DNA of 64,000 nucleotides from CAWCKS01 sp963763485 (GCA_963763485.1 CAVXOW010000007.1:248001-312000), one strand, 5' to 3'; positions 24,999 through 34,579 are shown, counted from the stretch's first letter. The notes: generated from the sequence alone by a model not told the origin. Translations and numbers: made by a program.

Positions 24999-26639
24999 TC
25001 ACCCCGCCTTCGCCTGGTCCACCGTCGGCAGCTTGTGGCTGCCGTAGAGCTCGCGCAGCTTTGTCTTCAGCATTTTGCCGGTGGCGCCGTGCGGCAGCTC
25101 GTCGACGAAGATGACGTCGTCGGGCATCCACCACTTCGCGATCTTGCCGTTGTAGAACGCCAGCAGGTCGGCCGGCGTGATGGTCGAGCCCGGCCGCTTC
25201 ACCGCGATGACGAGTGGCCGCTCATCCCATTTCGGATGCGCGACGCCGATCACCGCAGCTTCGGCGACATCGGGGTGCGCCATCGCGAGGTTCTCCAGCT
25301 CGATGGACGAGATCCACTCGCCACCGGACTTGATCACGTCCTTGGAGCGGTCGGTGATCTGCATGAAGCCATCCGCATCGATGGTGGCGACGTCGCCGGT
25401 GAAGAACCAGCCGTCGCTCCGCTCGCTCTCCGGCATCTTGTAGTACCCACTCGCGATCCACGGCCCGCGGATCATCAGGTCGCCGAACGCTTTGCCGTCG
25501 TGCGGCAGGTCCTTGCCGTCGCCGTCGCGGATCTCGAGCTCGACGCCGAAGATGGCGCGGCCCTGCTTGATTCGGAGATCGCGACGCTTCTCCTTCGGCG
25601 CGTTGCGGTACTTGGTCGGCAGCTTGTTGACGGTCGCGACTGGCGAGGTCTCGGTCATGCCCCAGAGATGCAGCACCTGCACGCCGTACTCGTCTTCCAG
25701 CGTCGCCATCAGCGAGCGCGGGCAGGCGGTGCCGCCCATCAGCACGCGGTTCAGCGTGGTCGGCTTGGCGCCTGATGCCTGCAGGTATTGCACGTAGCCG
25801 AGCCACACCGTCGGCACGCCGTTGGCGAAGGTCACGCCTTCCTGCTCGAACAGCTTGTGCAGGCTTTCGCCATCGACCTTCTGGCCGGGCATGACGAGCT
25901 TCGAGCCCATCGCCACCGCACAGTACGGCATGCCCCACGACATCGCGTGGAACATCGGCGAGATGAACGCGACGTTGTCTTCGAGCGAGATGTTACAGGA
26001 GTCCGGCGTCGCCGCGGCGAGCGAATGCAGATAGCCGCTGCGGTGGCTGTAGAGCACGCCCTTCGGGTTGCCAGTTGTGCCCGACGTGTAGCACAGGCCC
26101 GCCGCGGTGTTCTCGTCGAACTGCGGCCAGTCGTAGAATTCTGACTGGCCCTGCATCAGCCCTTCATAGTCGAGCAGGCCGGGGATGCCCGATGTCGCCG
26201 CTTCCTTCGCGTCACCGAGATAAATCCACTTCTCGACCGACGGACATTTCGGTCGGAGCTGGTTGACGAGATCGACGAACGTCGAATCGAAGAAGACGAA
26301 GCGGTCCTCGGCGTGGTTGATGATGTAGACGATCTGCTCGATGAACAGCCGCGGGTTCACGGTGTGGCACACCGCGCCGATGCCGGAGATACCGTAGTAG
26401 AGCTCGAGGTGGCGGATGCCGTTCCAGGCCAGCGTCGCCACCCGATCGCCCGGCTTGACGCCGAGTGCGGTCAGCGCGTTGGCGAGCTGCGATGAGCGCT
26501 GCAACAGGCTGGCATAGTTGGTGCGGCGGTCGGGCTTGTCGGGCGTGCGCGAGACGATCTCGACATCGGGGAAGGTGCGCGCCGCATGCGTCAGGATCGA
26601 CGACAGCAGCAGCGGAGTTTTCATCATCAGGCCGAGCAT
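24999..26639 (-). CDS. AMP-binding acyl-CoA synthetase
   Basis: A 546-residue acyl-adenylate-forming enzyme from ATG 26639, which has GAGGGACG upstream. The frame is open to 27707, but that part is antisense to the Rieske gene. Motifs in order: YTSGTTGNPKG (ATP/phosphate), GMTETSP, GWFFTGDVATID, DRSKDVIKSGGEWIS (hinge) and GKMLKTKLRELY with the C-terminal catalytic Lys. This is the long- or medium-chain fatty-acyl/aryl-CoA ligase branch (alkK-like). It is divergent from a Rieske oxygenase gene, which suggests joint use in breakdown of a carboxylic acid, but the substrate cannot be read from sequence. Confidence 0.92.
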   Translation of the reverse strand: MLGLMMKTPLLLSSILTHAARTFPDVEIVSRTPDKPDRRTNYASLLQRSSQLANALTALGVKPGDRVATLAWNGIRHLELYYGISGIGAVCHTVNPRLFIEQIVYIINHAEDRFVFFDSTFVDLVNQLRPKCPSVEKWIYLGDAKEAATSGIPGLLDYEGLMQGQSEFYDWPQFDENTAAGLCYTSGTTGNPKGVLYSHRSGYLHSLAAATPDSCNISLEDNVAFISPMFHAMSWGMPYCAVAMGSKLVMPGQKVDGESLHKLFEQEGVTFANGVPTVWLGYVQYLQASGAKPTTLNRVLMGGTACPRSLMATLEDEYGVQVLHLWGMTETSPVATVNKLPTKYRNAPKEKRRDLRIKQGRAIFGVELEIRDGDGKDLPHDGKAFGDLMIRGPWIASGYYKMPESERSDGWFFTGDVATIDADGFMQITDRSKDVIKSGGEWISSIELENLAMAHPDVAEAAVIGVAHPKWDERPLVIAVKRPGSTITPADLLAFYNGKIAKWWMPDDVIFVDELPHGATGKMLKTKLRELYGSHKLPTVDQAKAG

Positions 26640-26708
26640 TGGAACGTCCCTCGAGGCATTGTTTGATGGTCCGGCGGTATGCCGGTCTTTGCGATAATCT
26701 TGCAGAAC

Positions 26709-26725
26709 CTTGGCAAAATGCCAAG
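26709..26725. promoter_or_regulatory. Perfect 17-bp dyad between divergent catabolic genes
   Basis: CTTGGCA and TGCCAAG separated by three A, centred at 26717. It lies 70 bases upstream of the CoA ligase start and 95 bases upstream of the oxygenase start. This is a plausible operator for a shared regulator; no regulator gene is adjacent. Confidence 0.5.
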
Positions 26726-26819
26726 AAACCCCGTGCTCGACCTTGGTCGTCCGCGATTGACGGTAGCCGGTGGCCGGGTGCAAGCTGCGACAAAACCAGA
26801 AATATTCGGAGGAATCGCA

Positions 26820-28160
26820 ATGCTCCGCGCCGAGGACAACGTCTTCCTGACCCAGAGCGGGCCGGGCACGCCGATGGGCGAGCTTTTGCGCCGGTTCTGG
26901 CTGCCGGTCTTGCTCTCGGAAGAATTGCCCGAGCCCGACGGCGATCCGAAGAAGGTCGTCGTGATGGGCGAGGAGTTGCTCGCCTTCCGCGACACCGACG
27001 GCAAGGTCGGCCTGATCGACCAGTACTGCCCGCACCGCGGCGCCAACCTGTGGTTCGGCCGCAACGAGGAGTGCGGCATCCGCTGCATTTATCACGGCTG
27101 GAAGTTCGACGTGACCGGGCAGTGCGTGGATATGCCGACCTCGTATCCGGACCTCAACGCCAAGGATAAGATGAAGATCAAGGCGTATCCGGTGCGCGAG
27201 TGGGGCGACATGATCTGGGCCTATATGGGCCCGCAGACCGCCGAACTGCCCGAACTTCCCGCGCTGGAGATGGCGCTGGTGCCGCCGTCGCACCGCTTTG
27301 TCACCAAGAAATGGCAGGACTGCAACTGGGTGCAGGCGCTGGAGGGCGGCATCGACACCGCGCACTTCACCTTCGTGCATCTCGCCTTCGAGAAGGACGA
27401 GAACGAGATTCTCGAAATCAAGAAGCACTTCATCAACTCGCTGTCGCGCGTCAGGAGCGAGCAGATGCGCTGGATCGCGCAAGACCCGCGTCCGGTGATC
27501 AAGATCCTGCCGCACGAGGCGGGGCTGACGGTGGCCGGCGGCCGCCTCACCGACGGCGACGACATCTACTGGCGCATCGCCCAGTTCCTGATGCCGGTGC
27601 ACGCCTACGCGCCGTCGTCGCTGCCGGGCGAAAATATCTTCGGCCAGACCTTTGTGCCGGTCACCAACACCAATTGCTGGATCTACACCTACGCCTGGAA
27701 TCCGCACCGGCCGCTGACCGAAGCCGAGCGCCAGGGCTATCGCAACGGCAACGGCGTGATGAGCGTGGTCGACGAGAATTACGTGCCGGTCCGCAACAGG
27801 CAGAACAACTACCTGATCGACCGCAAGCTGCAGCGGACCAACAGCTACACCGGCATCCAGGGCATCTCCGAGCAGGACTCAGCCGTGCAGGACAGCCAGG
27901 GCCCGATCCAGGACCGCACCAAGGAGCATCTCGGGCCGACCGATCTCGGCATCATGCATTTCCGCAAGCTGATGTTCGACACCGCGCGCGCCCTGCAGGA
28001 CGGCGTTGAGCCGCCGCACGTGAAGCATCAGGACCGCTACGCCGTCCGCTCCGGCGGCCACGTCACCCACAAGTCGAAGGATTTGCCCGAGGTGATGGTC
28101 GAGCGTTTCGGTGATATCGCGGGCTATGTCGGCCCGCCGGGACGCGAGGCGGCGGAGTAG
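26820..28160 (+). CDS. Rieske aromatic ring-hydroxylating oxygenase, alpha subunit
   Basis: A 446-residue oxygenase from ATG 26820 with CGGAGG upstream. The Rieske 2Fe-2S ligands are Cys70, His72, Cys89 and His92 (CPHRG and CIYHGWKFD). The mononuclear iron site is GGIDTAHFTFVH with His182 and His187. It resembles phthalate 4,5-dioxygenase and related O-demethylases of the single-component-alpha type. A reductase must come from elsewhere, since none is encoded here. It is divergent from the CoA ligase, with a perfect dyad in the 180-base gap. The aromatic or other substrate is unknown. Confidence 0.9.
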   Translation: MLRAEDNVFLTQSGPGTPMGELLRRFWLPVLLSEELPEPDGDPKKVVVMGEELLAFRDTDGKVGLIDQYCPHRGANLWFGRNEECGIRCIYHGWKFDVTGQCVDMPTSYPDLNAKDKMKIKAYPVREWGDMIWAYMGPQTAELPELPALEMALVPPSHRFVTKKWQDCNWVQALEGGIDTAHFTFVHLAFEKDENEILEIKKHFINSLSRVRSEQMRWIAQDPRPVIKILPHEAGLTVAGGRLTDGDDIYWRIAQFLMPVHAYAPSSLPGENIFGQTFVPVTNTNCWIYTYAWNPHRPLTEAERQGYRNGNGVMSVVDENYVPVRNRQNNYLIDRKLQRTNSYTGIQGISEQDSAVQDSQGPIQDRTKEHLGPTDLGIMHFRKLMFDTARALQDGVEPPHVKHQDRYAVRSGGHVTHKSKDLPEVMVERFGDIAGYVGPPGREAAE

Positions 28161-28178
28161 GGGGCGGTCTCTCCACGG

Positions 28179-28316
28179 CGTCATCCTGAGGTGCTCGCGA
28201 CGAAGTCGCGAGCCTCGAAGGATGGGCCACAGCAGGCGCCGTCGCCCTTCGAGGCTCGGCGCATCGAGTTCTGTGGAAGAAACCGGCGCAGCCGCGCCGA
28301 GCACCTCAGGGTGACG
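28179..28316. repeat. Intergenic palindromic repeat, family F
   Basis: Begins CGTCATCCTGAGGTGCTCG and ends with the near-complement GAGCACCTCAGGGTGACG. Inner pairs GCGACGAAGTCGC and CCTTCGAGGCTCG are visible. Only one copy in this window. It separates the convergent oxygenase and mutL genes. Confidence 0.7.
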
Positions 28317-28329
28317 GCGCTGACCGGAG

Positions 28330-30141
28330 CTACCTCCGCCCGAACAGCTTTTCGATATCCGCGAGCTTCAGTTCGACGTAGGTCGGGCGGCCGTGGTTGC
28401 ACTGGCCGGAGTTCGGCGTCACTTCCATCTCCCGGAGCAGCGCGTTCATTTCTTCCGGCCGCAGCCGGCGGCCGGCGCGCACCGAGCCGTGGCAGGCCAT
28501 GGTCGCCGCGACGTGCATCAGACGGCGTTCCAGCGGCAGCGCCTCATCCCACTCCGCCATGTGCTCGGCAAGGTCGGTGAGCAGGGCGCGCGCATCGGTC
28601 TTGCCGAGCAGGGCCGGCGTCTCGCGCACCGCGACCGCGCCGGGGCCGAACGATTCGATCGCAAGGCCGAAGCTCGCGAGTTCTTCCGTGCGCGACAACA
28701 GTTTCTCGACCGTCTCCTCGTCGAGCTCGACAATCTCGGGGATCAGCAAGAGCTGCCGCGCCACGCCGTCGCGCGCCAGCGCCGCCTTCAGCCGCTCGTA
28801 GACGATCCGCTCATGGGCGGCGTGCTGGTCGACCAGCATCAGGCCGTCGCGCGTCTGCGACACGATGTAGGTTTCATGGATCTGCGTGCGCGCGGCGCCG
28901 AGCGGGCGATCGAGCAGGTCGGACGTGGCCTCCGCGTTGCGGACATCGGCCGACGGCGCGCCGGCGTCGAACGCGGCTTGCGCGGCGTCAGCAAATCCTT
29001 CGGGCAGTCCTTGCGCGCTGACAAATGCCGCTACGCGCTGGGATGGCGCGCTCGGCGATTTCTGCCAGTCCCAGTTCGCCGGTGCTGACGTCCGCGGCCG
29101 GAGCGCGGCGATCACCGCAGCGTCGCTGTTCGCCGCCGTGCGCTTGCCTTCACGCGCCAGTCCGTCCTTCAGCGCATGCACGATCAGCGCGCGCACCAGA
29201 CCGGCGTTGCGGAATCGCACCTCGGTCTTGGCCGGATGCACGTTGGCGTCGACGCCCTCGGCATCGAGCGTGACGAACAGCGCCACCACCGGGTGGCGGT
29301 CGCGCGGCAGGTAGTCGGCGTAAGCCGCGCGCACCGCGCCGAGGATCAGCTTGTCGCGCACCGGCCGGCCGTTGACGAACAGGTATTGTCCAAGCGCATT
29401 GGCGCGGGTCAAAGCGGGTGACGCGGCAAAGCCGTCGACCACGACGCCCTCACGTTCGGCGCGCACCTCGATGGCATGACTGCGAAACTCGGCGCCGAGA
29501 ATGTCGCTCAAGCGCGTCAGCCGTCCTGCCGCGCCGGGCAGCGCCGCCGCCCACGTCACCTGCGCGCGCTCCTCGCCGGCCAGCGTGAACGCGATGTCGG
29601 GGCGTGCCATCGCCAGCCGCCGCACCACTTCGCGGACCGCTTCGGCTTCGGTGCGATCGGTCTTGAGGAATTTCAGCCGCGCCGGCGTGGCATAGAACAG
29701 ATCGGCGACGTCGACCCGCGTGCCGCGCGTCAGCGCTGCCGGCGCGATCTCGGATTTGGCGCCGCCGGTCACGGCGATGGTCCAGGCATTGCCGTCATCG
29801 GCGTTGCGCGTGGTGATGGTCAGTTTGGCGACCGCGCCGATCGACGGCAGCGCCTCGCCGCGGAACCCGAGCGTGCGGATGCGCAGCAAATCCTCATCAT
29901 CGAGCTTCGAGGTCGCGTGGCGCTCGACCGCGAGCGCGAGATCGGCGCGGCTCATGCCGCTGCCGTCGTCGGTCACCGTGATGCGACGCCGCCCGCCGCC
30001 ATCGGAGAAGATGTCGACGCGGTTTGCGCCGGCATCAACGGCGTTCTCGACCAGCTCCTTCACCACGCTCGCAGGCCGCTCCACCACCTCGCCGGCGGCG
30101 ATGCGGTTGACGATGGTTTCGGGGAGCTGGCGGACAGGCAT
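28330..30141 (-). CDS. mutL: DNA mismatch repair protein MutL
   Basis: A 603-residue MutL, the GHKL ATPase that links MutS mismatch recognition to strand removal. ATPase motifs: IAAGEVVERPASVVKELVENA (in parts), DDGSGM, TSKLDDEDL and GFRGEALPSI. The C-terminal dimerization domain starts after a linker of about 80 residues rich in Ala and Pro. It ends with the CNHGRPTYVELKLADIEKLF segment typical of alphaproteobacteria; here GQCNHGRPTYV is clear. I do not see the DQHAxxExxxE endonuclease motif in complete form, only DQHAAHERIVYE. Length is normal. Confidence 0.95.
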   Translation of the reverse strand: MPVRQLPETIVNRIAAGEVVERPASVVKELVENAVDAGANRVDIFSDGGGRRRITVTDDGSGMSRADLALAVERHATSKLDDEDLLRIRTLGFRGEALPSIGAVAKLTITTRNADDGNAWTIAVTGGAKSEIAPAALTRGTRVDVADLFYATPARLKFLKTDRTEAEAVREVVRRLAMARPDIAFTLAGEERAQVTWAAALPGAAGRLTRLSDILGAEFRSHAIEVRAEREGVVVDGFAASPALTRANALGQYLFVNGRPVRDKLILGAVRAAYADYLPRDRHPVVALFVTLDAEGVDANVHPAKTEVRFRNAGLVRALIVHALKDGLAREGKRTAANSDAAVIAALRPRTSAPANWDWQKSPSAPSQRVAAFVSAQGLPEGFADAAQAAFDAGAPSADVRNAEATSDLLDRPLGAARTQIHETYIVSQTRDGLMLVDQHAAHERIVYERLKAALARDGVARQLLLIPEIVELDEETVEKLLSRTEELASFGLAIESFGPGAVAVRETPALLGKTDARALLTDLAEHMAEWDEALPLERRLMHVAATMACHGSVRAGRRLRPEEMNALLREMEVTPNSGQCNHGRPTYVELKLADIEKLFGRR

Positions 30142-30255
30142 GCGGAGCGTAAGGGACCGATTCGAGATTTGTGGAGGGCAATGTAGGTGGCGGAGGGGCG
30201 AATTGCACCCGACCTGCCGAATGCAGCCGGTGGATCGCGGGTGTAACTTTCGGAT

Positions 30256-30672
30256 TTAGTCGTCGAATTGCCTGCCGCGCATCGATTTGACCTTGCCCCG
30301 GATTTTCTTGCCTTCAAGGCGGCGTTGTTTCGACCCGAAGGTGGGCTTCGTTGCGCGACGTGGCTTCGGCCGCACGCTCGCTTCACGAAACAGCTCGACC
30401 AGCCGCTCGACGGCATCGGAGCGATTGCGCTCCTGGGTGCGGAAGCGCTGGGCGTGGATCACGATCACGCCGTCCTTGGTCAGGCGCTGCCCGGCGAGCC
30501 GCGCCAGACGCGATTCGACATCGGGCGCAAGGTTGGCGCGCGCGACCGGATAGCGCAGCTGCGCCGCGGTCGAGAGCTTGTTGACGTTCTGCCCGCCCGG
30601 CCCCGAGGCGCGGACAAAGCTGATCTCGAAGTCGCCTTCGTCGAGAACGATGTCGCGGGAAATGCGGATCAC
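30256..30672 (-). CDS. arfB: Alternative ribosome-rescue factor ArfB
   Basis: A 138-residue peptidyl-tRNA hydrolase of the ArfB/YaeJ type, which frees ribosomes stalled on messages without a stop codon. The catalytic motif GGQ is at 26-28 within RASGPGGQNVNK. The C-terminal tail, RGKVKSMRGRQFDD preceded by KPTFGSKQRRLEGKKI, is basic, as needed to occupy the empty mRNA channel. Length matches the family. It lies 114 bases after the mutL start on the same strand and is followed upstream by a repeat at 30744. Confidence 0.93.
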   Translation of the reverse strand: MIRISRDIVLDEGDFEISFVRASGPGGQNVNKLSTAAQLRYPVARANLAPDVESRLARLAGQRLTKDGVIVIHAQRFRTQERNRSDAVERLVELFREASVRPKPRRATKPTFGSKQRRLEGKKIRGKVKSMRGRQFDD

Positions 30673-30743
30673 GGGGGTGGCTCAAGGAGAATCAATCAGA
30701 CGCACGTTAGCCTTCTACGCTGATCTCGCAACGCGCTCCGATC

Positions 30744-30907
30744 ATCCTCCCACGCGGAGCGACAGCGAAGCGGGGGAGGGGGACCGCCCGAGGGACGGTG
30801 GAGGGGGCGCGCGGTCTAAGTGGTTGGACCATGAATTACGCGTTGCGCGGAAGCCCCCACCACCATGCTTCGCATGGTCCCCCTCCCCCGCTTTGCGGGG
30901 GAGGATA
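30744..30907. repeat. Intergenic palindromic repeat, family E
   Basis: The outer sequence ATCCTCC and GGAGGAT are inverted; inside are GCGGGGGAGGGGGACC and its complement GGTCCCCCTCCCCCGC. A second copy lies at 51519-51670. The middle of the two copies is different, as in a composite or hairpin-tipped element. Confidence 0.75.
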
Positions 30908-30923
30908 GGCGCGCGCCCTGGAA

Positions 30924-32249
30924 TCAATCCTTCGTCGGCTGCGCGATACGGCCGACGGCGATGGTGAGGAACGGCTGGCCCCACAGCTTCTTCGCCACGC
31001 GTTTGGCGTCGTCGAGCGTCACCGCGTTGATGATGCCGGCGCGCTTGTCGATGTAGTCGACCGCCAGCCCGTCGAGCTGGTATTGCAGCAGCGTGGCGGC
31101 GATCTTCGCCGAGGTGTCGAGTGACAGCATCTGCGAGCCGTTGAGGAACGCTTTTGCGCCGTCGAGCTCGGCCTGGGTCGGGCCCTGCTCGGCCATCCGC
31201 TTCAGCTCGTCCATGGTGGCGTCGATGGTGTCGTTGGTGCGGTCGGCGCGCGTCGCGGTGTAGCCGACCAGCATCGCCGCATGATTGAGCCACAGCATCG
31301 ATTCGGAGATGGCATAGACCAGGCCGCGCTTTTCGCGGACCTCGCGATAGAGCCGCGACGAGCCGCCACCGGCCATGATCTGGTTCAGCACGAAGCTGGT
31401 CATGAAATCCGGGTCGGAGCGTTTCAGTCCGGGCGCGCCGAACACCACCACGGTCTGCGGCACGTCGAGGGTGACATTGATGCGCTGCGCCTGCGCTTGC
31501 GGTGTGAAGTCGGGAACCGGCGTCAGGTTTGCCTTGGCCGGCAACTGGCCAAACGTTTTGTCAAGCAGGGTGGCGAGCTCGGTCTTGTCGATGTCGCCGA
31601 CCACGGCGATCTTCAGATTGTCGCGGGCAAGTATACGCGCGGTGTAGGTGCGCAAATCATCGGCGGTGATGCCAGTCACGCTGTCCAGCGTGCCATCGGT
31701 CGGCTGGGCATAGGGATGGGTGCCGAAGGTGGCGGAAAAGAAGCGCTGGTTGGCGATCGAGTTCGGGCTGACGGTCTGCCGGCGCAGCGACGACAACGTC
31801 ACCGTGCGCACGCGCTCGAGCGGCTCGCTGTCGAAGCGCGGCTGCGTCAGCGACAGGCGCAGGAGGTCGAAAGCTTCCTCGCGGTTCTCGCTGAGTGTGC
31901 GCAGCGAGCCGCGGAAGTAGTCGCGCGAGCTGTTGAAGCTCAAGTCGATCGCGCGGCGCTCGAGCCGATCGCGGAACGCCTTTGTGTCGAGGTCGCCGGC
32001 GCCCTCGTCGAGCAGGTTGGCGGTGAGGTTGGCGACGCCGGGCTTGACCGCAGGATCCTGTGCGGTGCCGCCGGCAAACGCAAACTCCATGGCGAGCAGC
32101 GGCACGCTCGGTTCATGCACCAGCCATGCCTCGATGCCGCCTGGCGACACCACGCGCTCGATCGTGGTGGCGCGGGCCGGAAGATGTGCGACGACGAGGG
32201 CAGTGATTGCGAGCAGCGACGTGGCGACAGCGCGGCGCAGGATGATCAC
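30924..32249 (-). CDS. M16 family peptidase homologue, probably non-catalytic partner
   Basis: A 441-residue exported M16 protein. GTG 32249 is chosen as start because GGAG is 11 bases upstream and the stop of the preceding gene overlaps it by three bases. It has a signal peptide of about 28 residues ending ARA. At the place of the zinc motif HxxEH the sequence reads GVANLTANLLDEG, so no zinc can bind. The C-terminal half keeps MAGGGSSRLYREVREKRGLVY, the usual M16 glycine-rich partner loop. Paired with the upstream gene, which has the full motif, it would form a heterodimer like mitochondrial processing peptidase. Confidence 0.88.
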   Translation of the reverse strand: MIILRRAVATSLLAITALVVAHLPARATTIERVVSPGGIEAWLVHEPSVPLLAMEFAFAGGTAQDPAVKPGVANLTANLLDEGAGDLDTKAFRDRLERRAIDLSFNSSRDYFRGSLRTLSENREEAFDLLRLSLTQPRFDSEPLERVRTVTLSSLRRQTVSPNSIANQRFFSATFGTHPYAQPTDGTLDSVTGITADDLRTYTARILARDNLKIAVVGDIDKTELATLLDKTFGQLPAKANLTPVPDFTPQAQAQRINVTLDVPQTVVVFGAPGLKRSDPDFMTSFVLNQIMAGGGSSRLYREVREKRGLVYAISESMLWLNHAAMLVGYTATRADRTNDTIDATMDELKRMAEQGPTQAELDGAKAFLNGSQMLSLDTSAKIAATLLQYQLDGLAVDYIDKRAGIINAVTLDDAKRVAKKLWGQPFLTIAVGRIAQPTKD

Positions 32250-33634
32250 GAGCGCTTCTCCGCGGGGCTGGCAGCCGTTGCCGTGGTGTCCTTGACGAGG
32301 TAGCCGGTGACCGAGCGCTTCTTGTCGAGCCATTTCCGCGCCGCGTCGCGGACCTCATCGGAGGTCACGGCGCGGACATTGTCGGCCCAGCTCAGGATGT
32401 CGTCGATCGATTCGCCCGCGGTGATGGAGCTGCCATACCAGCGCGCCATCTCGACCTGGTTGTCCTGGGCGTAGATCGTCGACGACACCAGTTGCGTCTT
32501 GACGCGGTCAAGGTCGTCGGCGCGGATGCCGTCGCGGACGATGTCGGCAATGACCTGGTCCATCACCTGTTCGATCTGGGCGAACGCGACGCCGGGCTTC
32601 GGCGAGGCCGAGATCGCGAACTGGCTGTCGTCGAGCGCGGTCGACAGGTACCAGCCGCCGGCACCGACTGCGAGCTGCCGGTCGATCACCAGCGCGCGAT
32701 AGAGATAGGAGTTGGCGCCGCCGCCCAACGCCTGCGCCAGCACGTCGAGCGCCGCGGTCTCCTTGCCACTCGTCGTGTGCGCCGACGGCACGAGATAGTA
32801 GCGGCGCACCGAGGATTGCTCGACGCGCGGATCGGCGAGCGTCACGGTGCGCGGGCCGGCCGGCGGCGGCTCCTGCGGGCGCAAGCGCTGCGCCGGAATC
32901 TCGGGACTCGCCGTCTGCTGGCCGTAGGTCGTTTCGGCGATTTTGCGCACGTCGTCAGGCCTGACGTCGCCGGCGACCACGACGATGGCGTTGTTCGGTG
33001 CATAGAAGCGTTTGTAGAAGGCGAGCGCGTCCTCGCGGTTCAGCTTCTCGATCTCGCCACGCCAGCCGATCGACGGCCGGCCGTAGGGATGGTTCAGGTA
33101 CAGCGCTGCCATCATCTGCTCGGACAGCCGGGCGTCCGGACTGTTGCCGATCCGCATATTGTATTCTTCGAGCACGACGTCGCGCTCGGGCAGCACGTTC
33201 TCGTCCTTCAGCGTCAGGCCGGTCATGCGGTCGGCCTCGAACTCCATCATGGTCGCGAGTTGGTCCTTCGGCACGCGCTGAAAAAAGTTCGTGTAGTCGA
33301 ACGAGGTGGCGGCGTTCTCCTGGCCGCCAATCGCGATCACCTTGTTGGAAAACTCGCCGCTCGGATGCTTTGCGGTGCCCTTGAACATCAGGTGTTCGAG
33401 AAAATGGGCGAGCCCCGACTTGCCCGGCGTCTCGTCGGCCGAGCCGACCTTGTACCAGATCATGTGGGTGACCACCGGCGTGCGGTGATCTTCGATGACG
33501 ATGACCTGCAGGCCGTTCTGCAGCGTGAAGCTCGCCGGGCGCCTTGGCCCATCAGCCCGCGCCGGTGCTGCCGCAAGCAGGGTGATGGCGATGGCTGATG
33601 CGAGCAGGCTGCGGCCGATCGGCGATTGGGTCAT
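32246..33634 (-). CDS. M16 family zinc peptidase, catalytic
   Basis: A 462-residue M16 peptidase from ATG 33634, preceded by GAGG. A signal peptide of about 27 residues ends ARA. The zinc motif is HFLEH at residues 77-81 in KSGLAHFLEHLMFKGT. The third zinc ligand is in the VVLEEYNMR segment, and YGRPSIGW follows as expected. The protein is probably periplasmic. The gene overlaps the non-catalytic partner by a GTGA-type junction, so the two are made in equal amounts. Substrates of such bacterial pairs are mostly unknown. Intact. Confidence 0.92.
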   Translation of the reverse strand: MTQSPIGRSLLASAIAITLLAAAPARADGPRRPASFTLQNGLQVIVIEDHRTPVVTHMIWYKVGSADETPGKSGLAHFLEHLMFKGTAKHPSGEFSNKVIAIGGQENAATSFDYTNFFQRVPKDQLATMMEFEADRMTGLTLKDENVLPERDVVLEEYNMRIGNSPDARLSEQMMAALYLNHPYGRPSIGWRGEIEKLNREDALAFYKRFYAPNNAIVVVAGDVRPDDVRKIAETTYGQQTASPEIPAQRLRPQEPPPAGPRTVTLADPRVEQSSVRRYYLVPSAHTTSGKETAALDVLAQALGGGANSYLYRALVIDRQLAVGAGGWYLSTALDDSQFAISASPKPGVAFAQIEQVMDQVIADIVRDGIRADDLDRVKTQLVSSTIYAQDNQVEMARWYGSSITAGESIDDILSWADNVRAVTSDEVRDAARKWLDKKRSVTGYLVKDTTATAASPAEKRS

Positions 33635-33790
33635 GCGCCTCGAACGATTTGCGGTGGAGAGCACGATCCGGAAAGGTCGATAGCGGCTTTCCGATGCGAT
33701 CTTGCTCGATCAAGTGGAGCGGATTGGACATTCGCTATTCGCATTGCGCCGCGAATTCGCGAGGCGAGTGTCAAATCCAAACGCTAGTGA

Positions 33791-34558
33791 CTACTTCCGG
33801 CCCTGCGAAATGATGTCACCTTCGCCGCTCGGATCGTAGGTGCGGCCTGCGGCTTTCTTCTGGTCGTCGCCGTTCAGGCCGTAGGTATAGGCCGGCGAGG
33901 GGGTCTGATAGCCGGACGGCGGTTGCGTCAGGCTCTCGCGCGCCGGCTCGCCGGGAAACGGCGCCAACTCGGGCTTGTCGCTGCTGCTGAAGATGTTGCC
34001 GATGCCCTTGAAGCCCAGTTGCGACGGGCTGAGCACCGGATTCTCGGCGCCGCCGGCACCGTAGGGATTGCCCGGCTGGTCCGACGACGTCGCGCTCTTC
34101 ACCCGCGCGGTGCCGACCTTCATTTCTTCCGGCGTCAGCACCTGGCCCCATTCCTTCGACTTGTCGCGGTTCTTCACGGCAAGGCGCGCCTTGCGGCGCT
34201 CTTCGACATCGGGGTCCTTGGGCCAGTTCGGCTTCGGTGCCGCGTTGGCAGTCTCGGGTGGCGGCAGGGTCAGTTTCGGCGGCACCACCAGCGGCGAGCG
34301 CTCGCGATAGTCGATGCCCTTCTCGGTGCCGTCGACCGCGCCGAGGCCGTGCATGAGACCGCGGATCACTTTCTGCTCGATCGATGGTTCGTCGTCATCG
34401 TCATCGTCGCCGGCGAGCGCCGGTGCGACATGAACGGCACACGCCACGCAGACTGCGGCGCCAAGCAAGGCCGCGCGCCAAGTCAGTGCGCCCCAGGTCA
34501 GCGCGCCAAAGCCAAGCCGTTTCAGGCTCTTAAGATTGCCGTCGTCGGTGTTACGCAT
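33791..34558 (-). CDS. Conserved hypothetical exported protein
   Basis: A 255-residue protein with a signal peptide (about residues 27-49, ending ALA) followed by an acidic run of seven Asp in GDDDDDDEP. The rest is rich in Pro, Lys and Gly with no obvious domain. Segments such as RGLMHGLGAVDGTEKGIDYRE and QVLTPEEMKVGTARV, shortened here, look conserved rather than random. It precedes the lspA stop region on the same strand, 21 bases downstream of lspA. A role in the envelope is likely; I do not know a function for this family. Confidence 0.68.
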   Translation of the reverse strand: MRNTDDGNLKSLKRLGFGALTWGALTWRAALLGAAVCVACAVHVAPALAGDDDDDDEPSIEQKVIRGLMHGLGAVDGTEKGIDYRERSPLVVPPKLTLPPPETANAAPKPNWPKDPDVEERRKARLAVKNRDKSKEWGQVLTPEEMKVGTARVKSATSSDQPGNPYGAGGAENPVLSPSQLGFKGIGNIFSSSDKPELAPFPGEPARESLTQPPSGYQTPSPAYTYGLNGDDQKKAAGRTYDPSGEGDIISQGRK

Positions 34559-34579
34559 GGGCTCGGCTATCGCCTCGGA

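Noticed and set aside
26640..27707. N-terminal extension of the CoA ligase frame
   Set aside because: Antisense to the Rieske oxygenase. The ATG at 26639 has a good ribosome binding site and gives the normal family length.
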